DNA from: Opitutaceae bacterium
GTDB taxonomy: Bacteria > Verrucomicrobiota > Verrucomicrobiia > Opitutales > Opitutaceae
Length of the DNA stretch: 32,090 nt
Direction: 5' to 3'
Assembly (NCBI GenBank): GCA_028688225.1
Contig: JAQTYQ010000036.1
Location: forward strand, 1 to 32,090
Shown piece after piece: positions 7,496 to 15,497 of the stretch; the first letter of the stretch is position 1, and every line of letters starts with the position of its first letter. Position numbers and translations under genes: made by a program. The notes under the pieces were generated by a model. That model worked only from the letters and a program-made list of their open reading frames with translations. It was not told where the DNA came from and ran no database searches.

Positions 7496-8970
7496 GGCGA
7501 GGCGGCCGGTGAAGCTTTGTTATCCGGTTTGGCGGAAAAATCGAACAGGAACAGTTTCCAGCCCGACCGGTCCGGGCTGCGCTTCAGGCCGATCAGGCCG
7601 CCGCCCAGCGCGAGGCGCCGCCGGCCGGCGGCATTTTGCAGGCTGAACAACGGGCCCAGATGAAACTCGCGCCGCTCCGGCGAGCGCCGCCAGGTGATGG
7701 CGTCCCAGAGCAGCGACCAGCGCACATCAGCCGGTGCGCGCCGGTCGTAGCGGTAGAGCGCAAAGAGCGGGGTGTAGGCGAGGCGCACGGGCCCATTGTT
7801 CGGGAAGAACACCTCGAACGGGCTGAGCACCTGGAGCTGGCGGCGGCCGGCGCCGTTGTCCCAGTAACTGAGCAGCGGCCAGAGATGGGTCTTTTGGGCG
7901 GGCGGGAGCGCGGGATTGGTGGCGCTGTGCTGGTCCAGCGACCAGTAGAGGAAATAGAGCAGCTGGGTCTTGGTCTGTGCCAGGCCGGCATCCGTCCATC
8001 GCTCCTGGCGCAGCAGCGGCCAGAGCACCCAGTGCTTGTCGTTGCCCTTGATGATGGAGTGCGTGTAGAAGGGCGCCCAGCGGTTGATGCGGCGGTCGTC
8101 ACCCCGGCCCTGCACCAGGAACGGCCACAACCAGCGCGTCTCGTCGTAGCGATTCGGCGCAACGCGGTGGGTATAGCCGAAGAACGGCCAGAGGTAGGTT
8201 TCACTCCGGGAACCGGCACTCTGGTCGCGCGCATAAAAGGGCAGCACTCCCAGCGACACGTCGGGCTGGGGTTCCGCGAGTTTCGTCTCGTTCCGGTAGA
8301 TGAGCGGCCAGAGGTAAAATTGCTTGCGGTAGACGCCGGCCTTGGCGCGCCACCCGCCCAGCGGCCAGAGCGTGAAGCCGTGGTTGCCGTCACCGGCGAG
8401 GATCTTGATGAACGGCCAGGGCGCGGTGGTCGTGACCGCCCCGCGTTTCTCGAAGCGGCCGTAAAGCGGAAAGAGCGTCCACGAGATCCGGTCGTCGCCG
8501 AAGCGGTCGATGATCGTGCCCTGGAGCGGAAACACGGCGTGGTAGGACGTGGCCCGATCACCCGTATCGCGGGAGAAATAGAACGGCCACACGTCGAAGC
8601 GGCGCACCCCGGCGGCGGATCCCCTCGGCCCGGCATAGTTGACGAGATTGAGCAGGCTCCAGCGATGGTCGGTCCCACTTTCGCGGCGGGTGAATAGCGG
8701 ATAAAAAAAATCCTCCTCACGGGTGCGGGCCGCTGCGCTCTGCTGGTAGATGTAGACCGGCCGGAACCCCTCCGCCCGGCCGCCATCGGGAAGCAGCTTG
8801 CCGAAAAACAGGGGGCCGCCGCCTTGCCACGACTCTGGCTGTCCGGCTCCAGGATCCGGGGTGGCGGTCTGCGCGACCATGAATGGCCAGAAATTGCGCT
8901 CCTCCGCTGCTGCCTGAATGCAGAGGGATCCGGGCAGGCTAAGGAGAGCAATGAGTCCGAAGACGCGCAT
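7492..8970 (-). CDS. secreted protein with repeated WP(L/F) motifs, unknown function
   Basis: This is a 492-residue protein I do not recognise. The N-terminus MRVFGLIALLSLPGSLCIQA looks like a Sec signal peptide, so the protein should reach the periplasm or outer membrane. The body repeats an aromatic motif at intervals of roughly 20-50 residues: VWPFYF, PWPFIK, LWPLGG, LWPLIY, LWPFFGY, LWPFLV, LWPLLR and LWPLLSY, often followed by charged turns. This pattern suggests a beta-rich fold, possibly a barrel. It is the first gene of the mlaE-mlaF-mlaD operon and overlaps mlaE by 4 bp, so a role in the same lipid-transport system is a fair inference. The start rests on the signal peptide; no clear SD is present. 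Confidence 0.75.
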   Translation of the reverse strand: MRVFGLIALLSLPGSLCIQAAAEERNFWPFMVAQTATPDPGAGQPESWQGGGPLFFGKLLPDGGRAEGFRPVYIYQQSAAARTREEDFFYPLFTRRESGTDHRWSLLNLVNYAGPRGSAAGVRRFDVWPFYFSRDTGDRATSYHAVFPLQGTIIDRFGDDRISWTLFPLYGRFEKRGAVTTTAPWPFIKILAGDGNHGFTLWPLGGWRAKAGVYRKQFYLWPLIYRNETKLAEPQPDVSLGVLPFYARDQSAGSRSETYLWPFFGYTHRVAPNRYDETRWLWPFLVQGRGDDRRINRWAPFYTHSIIKGNDKHWVLWPLLRQERWTDAGLAQTKTQLLYFLYWSLDQHSATNPALPPAQKTHLWPLLSYWDNGAGRRQLQVLSPFEVFFPNNGPVRLAYTPLFALYRYDRRAPADVRWSLLWDAITWRRSPERREFHLGPLFSLQNAAGRRRLALGGGLIGLKRSPDRSGWKLFLFDFSAKPDNKASPAASP

Positions 8971-9189
8971 GAACTGTAGTTTGATCGAAAACGAACACGA
9001 CAACCCCACCGGACTGGGCGGAGAGTCGGCAACCGCCTGATCCAGCGTATTTAAGATTGTCAGAATACCAGCCTGTGCGTTACGTGCAATTTCTATGTTA
9101 CTACCGGTGTTTTCTGGCGATGTTCCGTCACGAAAGGCACGGGGAGGCACGGCTGACGCCGGGTGGCTGCTGGCCGCACGGCAGGTGCA
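8971..9189. promoter_or_regulatory. divergent intergenic region, Mla operon and rsmD
   Basis: The 219 bp between the outward-reading operon and rsmD is visibly more AT-rich around 9040-9120 than its surroundings, which suits promoters for both directions. No confident -35/-10 pair could be picked by eye, and no repeat element is present. Confidence 0.35.
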
Positions 9190-9786
9190 ATGGGCGTCAG
9201 CAGACCGGCGGCGGAGGCAGTCGTGCGCATAAGTGGTGGCACCGCAAGGGGCATCCCGCTGGTGGTGCCGAAAGGCGGCCTGGTGCGGCCGGCCACGGAC
9301 GGCATGCGGCAGGCCTTGTTTTCCAGTCTGGGCGCACGGGTGGCAGGCGCTGTTTTTTGGGATCTCTTTGCCGGCAGCGGCGCCTATGGCCTGGAGGCCT
9401 TGAGCCGGGGGGCAACCGGCGGCATCTTTGTCGAACGGAATGCAAAGGCGGTTGCATGTGTGAAGCGGAATCTCGAGGCCGTCGGCCGGAGCCTGGGACG
9501 GGAGCTGGCCGCGGTGGAGGTGGCGACAGCGGATGCGCTCACTTGGACACCGCCGGTCGAGGCGGCGGCGGACCTGGTATTCGTCGATCCTCCTTACGAA
9601 GACATCCCGCAGGCAGGGCCGGTGCTTTTTGCGCGGTTGACCCAGGCGCTCGCGGCAAAACCCGAGGCCCTGGTAATCTTCGAGATGCCCGGCGAAACGG
9701 AGCTGTCGCCGTCTGGCTGGACGTGTATCAAACGCCTGGGCCGGGGGACACACCAACCGACCATCGCATTTTTCAGGCGGGTCTGA
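9190..9786 (+). CDS. rsmD: 16S rRNA (guanine966-N2)-methyltransferase
   Basis: RsmD methylates G966 of 16S rRNA using SAM during 30S assembly. The 198-residue protein has the family opening RISGGTARGIPL followed by RPATDGMRQALFSSL, the SAM-binding motif FWDLFAGSGAYGLEALSRGA and the catalytic motif VFVDPPYED. The ATG at 9190 has an AGG a few bases upstream; a GTG at 9163 in frame would add nine residues. Its end overlaps the end of convergent rsmE by 14 bp. Confidence 0.93.
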   Translation: MGVSRPAAEAVVRISGGTARGIPLVVPKGGLVRPATDGMRQALFSSLGARVAGAVFWDLFAGSGAYGLEALSRGATGGIFVERNAKAVACVKRNLEAVGRSLGRELAAVEVATADALTWTPPVEAAADLVFVDPPYEDIPQAGPVLFARLTQALAAKPEALVIFEMPGETELSPSGWTCIKRLGRGTHQPTIAFFRRV

Positions 9787-10540
9787 ATCCGCTCGTGCGG
9801 TCGGCGCGCCCGGCGGGTGGCCGCAGTCTGGCCTTGAGCAGGGTCACGGCGGCGGTCACCGCCGTCTCGGTGCGCAGCACCCGCGGGCCGAGGTGGGCAA
9901 AAACGAAACCGGTGCCGCGCAGGAGCGTCCGGTCCGCCGCCGACCAGCCGCGCTCGGCACCGACCGCGAGGACAAACGCCGGCGGATGGGGAGGCGTGCC
10001 GAACTCCAGCTGCTCCAGCGGCAGGGCCGCCTCGTAATTGTCGAACGCAACGCGCGTGCCGCCGGCGGACAGACTGGCGGCCACCTCAAGCAGAGGGCGG
10101 CCGTGGGTGACTTCAGGCAGACGCGTGTCAAAGGCCTGTTCCGCGCCGGCAATCAGGTGCCGGCGCCATTCGCCCGATGACCAGAGGGTGCTTTGGGCGT
10201 AACCGGACTCGCCTTTCCCGGTGGCCACGAAGTGCATGGCCGCCACGCCGAGCGAGGTGGCATCGCGCAAAATGTCGCGGGCGGTTTGCGGCCGCGGCAG
10301 GCCGATGATGAGCGTGATCGGATCCAGCGGTGGCGGCTCAGCCTCCCAGGTGAAGACGAGCGTGAGCGCGTCCGGGCCGATGGCGGCCAGCGTGCCCTTG
10401 CCGCGCGGACCGTTGATCAGACCGGCGTCGAACGTGTCGCCCTGGCGCCGGCGGAGCACCTGCAGCAGATGGGCCGCCCGGGGGTCGCGGCATGGCAACG
10501 GCCGGGCGGTTTCAGCGGACTCAAAAAGAATCAGGTTCAC
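9773..10540 (-). CDS. rsmE: 16S rRNA (uracil1498-N3)-methyltransferase
   Basis: RsmE methylates U1498 of 16S rRNA. From the GTG at 10540 the protein has 255 residues (starting MNLILFESAE), close to the family length; a TTG at 10561 would add seven. Neither has a clear SD. The SPOUT-fold C-terminus shows the knot signature VLAVGAERGWSAADRTLL and LGPRVLRTETAVTAA. Two 16S rRNA methyltransferases end to end is probably a simple convergent arrangement rather than an operon. A 19-bp palindrome lies just upstream. Confidence 0.92.
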   Translation of the reverse strand: MNLILFESAETARPLPCRDPRAAHLLQVLRRRQGDTFDAGLINGPRGKGTLAAIGPDALTLVFTWEAEPPPLDPITLIIGLPRPQTARDILRDATSLGVAAMHFVATGKGESGYAQSTLWSSGEWRRHLIAGAEQAFDTRLPEVTHGRPLLEVAASLSAGGTRVAFDNYEAALPLEQLEFGTPPHPPAFVLAVGAERGWSAADRTLLRGTGFVFAHLGPRVLRTETAVTAAVTLLKARLRPPAGRADRTSGFRPA

Positions 10541-10563
10541 GCAAAAAAGTCGGTTGGCCAATT

Positions 10564-10582
10564 TGTAACGTCATACGTTACA
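10564..10582. promoter_or_regulatory. 19-bp perfect palindrome upstream of rsmE
   Basis: TGTAACGT and ACGTTACA flank a 3-base spacer (CAT). It sits 24 bp before the GTG start of rsmE and 24 bp past the stop of the aldo/keto reductase. Its AT-richer, tightly symmetric form is unlike the GC-rich REP-type palindromes of this window and resembles a dimeric repressor operator. No other copy was seen in the window. Confidence 0.4.
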
Positions 10583-10605
10583 TGATGGATTTCTCGGCCG
10601 GGTGT

Positions 10606-11601
10606 TCAGGCGGCGAGGATGCGGTCGATCTTGGCGAGTTCGTCGGTGGCAAAGGAGAGGTTTTTGAGTGCGCCGAGATTGTCCTCGATCTGGTTGACCT
10701 TGCTCGCCCCGATCAGCGCCGTGGTGATGGCGGGCTGGTGCAGCACCCAGGCCAGCGCCATCTGGGCCAGCGATTGCCCGCGGGCCTGCGCGAGCGCCTG
10801 CAGGGCCCGGATCTGCGCGAGCTTGGCGTCCGTGATCTGTTCGGGACGGAGAAAGCGCGGATTGTGGCCCGCGCGCGAATCGGCGGGGATGCCGGCGAGA
10901 TAGCGGTTGGTGAGCAGCCCCTGCGCGAGCGGGCTGAACGCGATGCCGCCCACGCCTTCGCGCTGGAGCACCTCGAGCAGCCCGCCCTCGACCCAGCGGT
11001 CGAACATGCTGTAGCGCGGCTGGTGGATCAGGCCGGGCGCGCCCAGCTCGCGCAGGAGCTGGACCGCGCGCCCGGTCTGGACGGCGTTGTAGTTGGAGAG
11101 GCCGGCGTAGAGCGCCTTGCCGGTGCGCACGGCATGGGCCAGCGCTCCCATCGTCTCCTCCAGCGGCGTGTCGGGATCGGGGCGGTGGCTGTAAAAGATG
11201 TCGACATAATCGAGACCGAGGCGGCGCAGGCTTTGGTCCAGGCTCGCGAGCAGGTACTTGCGCGAGCCCCATTCGCCGTAAGGCCCCGGCCACATGTCGT
11301 AGCCCGCCTTGGTGGAGACGATGAGCTCGTCGCGGTAGCCGGAAAGATCCTCGCGCAGCACGCGGCCAAAGGTCGTCTCGGCCGAGCCGGGCGGGGGGCC
11401 GTAGTTGTTGGCCAGGTCGAAGTGCGTGATGCCCAGGTCGAAGGCGCGCAAAATCATCGCCCGGCTGTTGGCGTAGCTGTCGTTGGCGCCGAAGTTGTGC
11501 CAGAGTCCGAGCGCAAGCAGCGGCAGCTTGAGGCCGCTGCGGCCGCACCGGCGGTAAAGCGCGGGCTGATCGTAACGGGTGGAGGCGGGCTGATGGGACA
11601 T
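10606..11601 (-). CDS. gpr: L-glyceraldehyde 3-phosphate reductase (aldo/keto reductase)
   Basis: This 331-residue NADPH-dependent aldo/keto reductase is very similar in sequence blocks to E. coli YghZ/Gpr (AKR14), which detoxifies L-glyceraldehyde 3-phosphate and methylglyoxal. Shared blocks include LGLWHNFG, AFDLGITHFDLANNYGPPPG, STKAGYDMWPGPYG, GSRKYLLASLDQSL, LDYVDIFYSHR and the C-terminal LIGASKVNQIEDN cofactor loop. The catalytic tetrad is visible as D (FDLANNY), Y of NNYG, K of STKAGY and H of YSHR. It stands alone, 77 bp after the polyferredoxin gene on the same strand. Confidence 0.93.
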   Translation of the reverse strand: MSHQPASTRYDQPALYRRCGRSGLKLPLLALGLWHNFGANDSYANSRAMILRAFDLGITHFDLANNYGPPPGSAETTFGRVLREDLSGYRDELIVSTKAGYDMWPGPYGEWGSRKYLLASLDQSLRRLGLDYVDIFYSHRPDPDTPLEETMGALAHAVRTGKALYAGLSNYNAVQTGRAVQLLRELGAPGLIHQPRYSMFDRWVEGGLLEVLQREGVGGIAFSPLAQGLLTNRYLAGIPADSRAGHNPRFLRPEQITDAKLAQIRALQALAQARGQSLAQMALAWVLHQPAITTALIGASKVNQIEDNLGALKNLSFATDELAKIDRILAA

Positions 11602-11678
11602 GCCGGAAAGACTGGAGGCTGGGTCCGGCTGAGTCGCGCCTGAAGTTGGGTGCCGGCGGTCCCGGCGCCGCCGTCACC

Positions 11679-13313
11679 TCAAAACGGAAAATCCCCGGTG
11701 GGCGCGGGAGCGGTGGCTCTTTTCTCGACCAGTTTCTGCGCCCGTCCGTGCCGGCGGCGTCCGGTCACGATGATGGCTTTCTCCGGCCGGACCGGACAGG
11801 CGTATTCGCAGGCGCCACAACCGATGCACAGTTCGCGCTTGAACTCGGGCAGGCGGAGATTGTTGCCGTAGGGCACGGTGGAGACGGCCTTCGTGGGGCA
11901 GTGTTCCGAGCAGGCGGCGCAGTCGGTGCCTTTGGTCTTTACAATGCATTTCTCCACGTCCAGGTGCGTCTCGCCGATCTGGGTGAGCTGTTTGTCGGCG
12001 AGGTCGAGCAAACGGATCGCCCCATCCGGGCAGACCTCACCGCAGCGGCGACAGTCGTAGTTGCAGAAGGCGGTGGAGTAATCCAGGCGCGGCATCATCA
12101 GACCACCGAGGCCGTATTCCAAAAAAGCGGGCTTGAGGACCCGGGTGGGGCAGGCGCTCACGCACAGATGGCAGGCCGTGCAGCGGTCCAGGAAACGGTC
12201 GACGCTGCCGGCGCCGGGCGGGCAGATGGCGCCGGAGGCTGCTCCGTCGTCTCCTTCAACAGTGTCCCGGCCCGGCTGCTGCCGGCTGTCCCGGTCTTGG
12301 GCGGGCATCCGGGGAGCGGCTCCAAGTGACGCGGTGACCGCCACGACCGTGCCGACAAGGAAGGCCCGGCGCTGCGGATCGGGGGCCTCCAAGTTTGCGA
12401 CCGGGCGGGGCGGGGAAACAGGGGCGGCCGCCTTGCGACCGGAAGTCCACCGCCAGGCGAACCGGTAGCCGATGCCACCGTGTTCGCACGCGCCGATGCA
12501 GTTGTAGCACGCGACGCAACGGGAGAAATCCATCATCCCGGCACGCAAGTCGATGCACTGACTTTTGCAGACCTGCAGGCACGCTCCACACTTGTTACAG
12601 GCGCCTTGGTCAATCGACAGGCGGAACGCCGCCCGCCGGGCGAACAGGCCGAGCAAGGTGCCGACGGGACAGAGGGTGTTGCAGTAGAGCCGCCCGCGCA
12701 GCGCGACCAGCACCGTGATCAGGACCAGGAAAATTACCGGCAGACCGAGAGCGCTCATCCCGGCCCAGGTCGGTTCGACCCGGTAAAGACCGCCGTCGAT
12801 CCCAATCGCATGGGCGGCGCCGACCACCGCGTTGTTCGCCAGCGTGAGCAGCGGCCGGAAAAGGCCGGAAACGACGCGGCCGAAATTGCTGTACGGATCG
12901 ACCAGGGACAGGGTGAAGCCGCTCCACCCGGCCAGCACACCCCCCACCGTGCCCCAGAGGAATAGCTGGCGCAGCCACGTCTTTGGCCGCGCGAAGGGCA
13001 GGAGCCGTTGATTCCCCCGGCGCAGCCACGCCGCCAAGCGGGCGACGACGTCCTGCAAAATCCCCAGCGGACAGATGGCCGAGCAGTAAATGCGGCCCGC
13101 CGCCAGCGTCGCGACAATGATGATGATGCCGGCCAGGGCGAGGGACGCCCCGGTCGCCAGGGCGATGAGCGATGGCACCAGCTGGGTACCGGCGAACCAG
13201 TGTCCGGCGGCAGCGGGGACCAGATTGCGGAAATCCGCCAGGGCGGCGGTCAGCCCGGCAAAAAACACCAGCGCCGCGGCCACGCGGAGCAGTTTCAGGC
13301 GGTTGCGCCACAC
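11679..13313 (-). CDS. NapH/NapG-like fused membrane polyferredoxin
   Basis: This 544-residue protein joins two parts usually made separately. The N-terminal part resembles NapH/NosR-type quinol-side proteins: several membrane helices, two cysteine loops (GRIYCSAICPLG near 74 and GRLYCNTLCPVG near 208), then two 4Fe-4S sites (CNKCGACLQVCKSQC and CVACYNCIGACEHGG). After a linker comes a second hydrophobic segment starting RRAFLVGTVVAVTASLG, like the Tat/anchor of NapG or MauM. A NapG-like C-terminus follows with four cysteine clusters (CTACHLCVSACP, CNYDCRRCGEVCP, the cluster with CAACSEHCP, CIGCGACEYACP). It should carry electrons across the inner membrane. The start is GTG at 13313, four bases after the stop of the DUF362 gene, so they form an operon. 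Confidence 0.88.
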   Translation of the reverse strand: MWRNRLKLLRVAAALVFFAGLTAALADFRNLVPAAAGHWFAGTQLVPSLIALATGASLALAGIIIIVATLAAGRIYCSAICPLGILQDVVARLAAWLRRGNQRLLPFARPKTWLRQLFLWGTVGGVLAGWSGFTLSLVDPYSNFGRVVSGLFRPLLTLANNAVVGAAHAIGIDGGLYRVEPTWAGMSALGLPVIFLVLITVLVALRGRLYCNTLCPVGTLLGLFARRAAFRLSIDQGACNKCGACLQVCKSQCIDLRAGMMDFSRCVACYNCIGACEHGGIGYRFAWRWTSGRKAAAPVSPPRPVANLEAPDPQRRAFLVGTVVAVTASLGAAPRMPAQDRDSRQQPGRDTVEGDDGAASGAICPPGAGSVDRFLDRCTACHLCVSACPTRVLKPAFLEYGLGGLMMPRLDYSTAFCNYDCRRCGEVCPDGAIRLLDLADKQLTQIGETHLDVEKCIVKTKGTDCAACSEHCPTKAVSTVPYGNNLRLPEFKRELCIGCGACEYACPVRPEKAIIVTGRRRHGRAQKLVEKRATAPAPTGDFPF

Positions 13314-13317
13314 GGCG

Positions 13318-14265
13318 TCAGGCGAGTTTGAAGCGGCGGATGTCGACCTGATCGAGATCCATCGTGCCGAGTTGCAGGTCCGCGGCGATTTTCACGTGAC
13401 GCACCGCGGCCGGCTGGTGGCCGAGCAGCCGGGCGGCGGCGGCATCGATCGCCACGATGTCCGTCGAGGCGAGCAGCGTGCGCATTTCCACGAGGTCCTC
13501 CACGGTCTTGCCGCGCGGCCCGTTGCGCACCATCGGGTGATAAGCGTCGAGAAGATTGAGCGTGGGCCGCCGGAAGGTGAGAAAATCGGCGATGCACTGA
13601 TGCAAATCCTCGCGGTGATAGTGTTGCTGATCCTGTTTCGAGACCACGCCCATCAGATTCTTCATGCAGGCGGTCATGAGGGCACCGCTGTGATGTTTGA
13701 GCACGGGCAGGTTGATGAACACATCGCTGTCGAGGACCAGCGCGTGCACCCGGGCCCGCTTGAGTTTGACGCCGCCGGGGATGGCGACCTCGCGGTAGAG
13801 GCTGGCGTCGTTGCCGGGGATCACCTGGGCGCCGGCGTCCTGCGCCGCCTTTTCGATGCCGCTGTTGACGTAGGTGCTCCGCCAATGGTCGCAGGTGCAG
13901 TCAAAGATGCTGACCGACTTTGCGCCGGCCCCGAGACAAAGCCGGGTGAGATGACCGACCAGATCGGGATGGGTGTTGGCGCCACGCTCAGGCGGGACGT
14001 CCCAGCCGATGTTGGGTTTGATCAGCACGGTCTGGCCTTTCCGGACAAAGGCCCCGATGCCGCCGAGCGCGGCCAGGGCCTGGTCGAGCATCGCGACCCG
14101 GCTGCCATCACGCACCGCGACGAGCACGGGGCGGCCGGCACCGGCCGCCGGAACTCCACCGTCTGCCGGCGGGGCGTCAGCGGCAAAAAGACCGCCCAGA
14201 TCCGCGAGGGAGAAGGTGGCGCCGAGGACAAAGCCGGTTTTGATGAAATCCCGACGGTTTTTCAT
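13318..14265 (-). CDS. Tat-exported DUF362 protein
   Basis: The 315-residue protein begins MKNRRDFIKTGFVLGATFSL, a twin-arginine signal. The rest matches DUF362: VLIKPNIGWDVPPERGANTHPDLVGHLTRLC, SVSIFDCTCDHWRSTY, FINLPVLKHHSGALMTACMKNLMGVV and IDAAAARLLG. DUF362 proteins are often found beside iron-sulfur electron carriers; the molecular function is not established. The ATG at 14265 is chosen for the Tat signal; a longer frame upstream has no homology. It is the first gene of the unit with the polyferredoxin and diverges from the S-component gene. Confidence 0.88.
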   Translation of the reverse strand: MKNRRDFIKTGFVLGATFSLADLGGLFAADAPPADGGVPAAGAGRPVLVAVRDGSRVAMLDQALAALGGIGAFVRKGQTVLIKPNIGWDVPPERGANTHPDLVGHLTRLCLGAGAKSVSIFDCTCDHWRSTYVNSGIEKAAQDAGAQVIPGNDASLYREVAIPGGVKLKRARVHALVLDSDVFINLPVLKHHSGALMTACMKNLMGVVSKQDQQHYHREDLHQCIADFLTFRRPTLNLLDAYHPMVRNGPRGKTVEDLVEMRTLLASTDIVAIDAAAARLLGHQPAAVRHVKIAADLQLGTMDLDQVDIRRFKLA

Positions 14266-14484
14266 GGCGGTTGGAACGAGACGGAAAATCTGGCCACAAG
14301 ACTGCAGGCAGAAGCAGTGGACGATGGAAAAGGCGCAAGCCCGGAAGACGGCACTTGCATGTCGGCACAGGCTACTACCAGCACCGGATCGGGACACCGC
14401 ATGCCTTGCCAAAAATGGTGCAAAAATTGGTATCCGGTCCGGTTCAACGTGCATTCAACCGATCCGCCGGTTTAGCTGGCCCTC
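14266..14484. promoter_or_regulatory. divergent intergenic region
   Basis: The 219 bp between DUF362 (minus) and the ECF S-like gene (plus) has an A/T-rich patch at about 14407-14435 (CAAAAATGG, CAAAAATTGG) that could hold a promoter. No palindrome or terminator is evident, and I cannot assign -35/-10 boxes. Confidence 0.3.
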
Positions 14485-15024
14485 ATGACTGCGATCACTG
14501 TGACAGGCGCCTCCAGCCAGCTGTCCCGAAGAGCCTCGGTTCAGGAGGCGGCCGTTTTGCTCGTCGTGGCGGCCGTCATTCCGTTGCTCGTGCACCTGCT
14601 GCCATCGTGGGATACCGCCCCGCTGGGCGTGCACTTGCTGCCGATGTTCTGGATGACGTTTGTCGCCGCTTATCTCCACGGCGCGAGGCTGGGTGCGCTC
14701 GCCGGCCTGGTGGCTCCGCTCGTCAATCTGCTGTTGACCGGTTTGCCGGCTGCAAGAGCCTTTAGCGCGTTGACCGTGGAACTGGTGGCCTTTGCGCTCC
14801 TGGCGGCATGGGCCACGCGCCGGTTCCCGCGCTTCTGGCTGGTCGCACCATTGAGCTATGCGGGGGCGAGGCTGGTCTCCATCCTCCTGCAGGCGGGCCT
14901 GACCTTCGGCGGCTTCGGTACGGTGCCCGCCCTGCTCCTGCGTTCCCTGGTCGCGGGTCTCGCCGGCCTTGGGTTGCTCGCCTTGATCAACGCAGCCCTG
15001 GTGAAACTGTACGCCCGGCGCTGA
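14485..15024 (+). CDS. ECF-transporter S-component-like membrane protein
   Basis: The 179-residue protein has about five to six hydrophobic segments starting near residue 20. The stretch LLPMFWMTFVAAYLHGARLGALAGLVAPLVNLLLTGLP followed by a hydrophobic helix with an internal Glu (TVELVAFALL) resembles the substrate-binding S components of energy-coupling-factor transporters. Ligand is not deducible; flavin or another vitamin is possible. It diverges from the DUF362/polyferredoxin unit, which suggests but does not prove a shared job. The phosphoribosyltransferase follows after 32 bp on the same strand. Confidence 0.6.
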   Translation: MTAITVTGASSQLSRRASVQEAAVLLVVAAVIPLLVHLLPSWDTAPLGVHLLPMFWMTFVAAYLHGARLGALAGLVAPLVNLLLTGLPAARAFSALTVELVAFALLAAWATRRFPRFWLVAPLSYAGARLVSILLQAGLTFGGFGTVPALLLRSLVAGLAGLGLLALINAALVKLYARR

Positions 15025-15056
15025 AGACACCGGGCCGGTGCGAAGGGACGGCCGGC

Positions 15057-15467
15057 ATGACACCGCTCGCATTCAAGGACATCACCGGTCGTCTGACGGA
15101 CTGGCAGTTCCCCGACCGCCTTGACGGTGTGGTGGGGATCGCGCAGGGCGGCGTGGTGCCGGCGGCGCTGGTGGCCCAGCGGTTGGGATTGGAGATGAAG
15201 GTCATCGCCCTCAACTACCGGGACGAAGGCAATCAACCGCGTTTTGCCGAGCCACGGCTGCTTTCAGCCGTGCCCGATCTCGGCCCCTGGAAACGCGTGC
15301 TGCTGGTCGATGACGTCTACGTCTCGGGCAAGAGCTGGCAGGCGGCACGCGCGCTGCTGCCCCACGAAGTCGAAGTGCTGCCCTTTGTGCTGAAGGGGCA
15401 GGTGGATTTCGCGCTCATCCGCGACCTCGACGGCTGCGTGCAGTGGCCATGGCGGGCGCTTGCCTGA
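15057..15467 (+). CDS. phosphoribosyltransferase family protein
   Basis: This short (136 residues) type I PRTase has the PRPP-binding signature VLLVDDVYVSGKSW at about 81-94 and the N-terminal loop GIAQGGVVPAALVAQRLG. The size and loop resemble Gpt-type or nucleobase-salvage enzymes, but the substrate cannot be read from the sequence. It probably shares a transcript with the S-component-like gene, which could point to uptake and salvage of the same compound. Confidence 0.8.
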   Translation: MTPLAFKDITGRLTDWQFPDRLDGVVGIAQGGVVPAALVAQRLGLEMKVIALNYRDEGNQPRFAEPRLLSAVPDLGPWKRVLLVDDVYVSGKSWQAARALLPHEVEVLPFVLKGQVDFALIRDLDGCVQWPWRALA

Positions 15468-15497
15468 GCGTTGCCGGAAATAAATGGGTTGAAGAGA

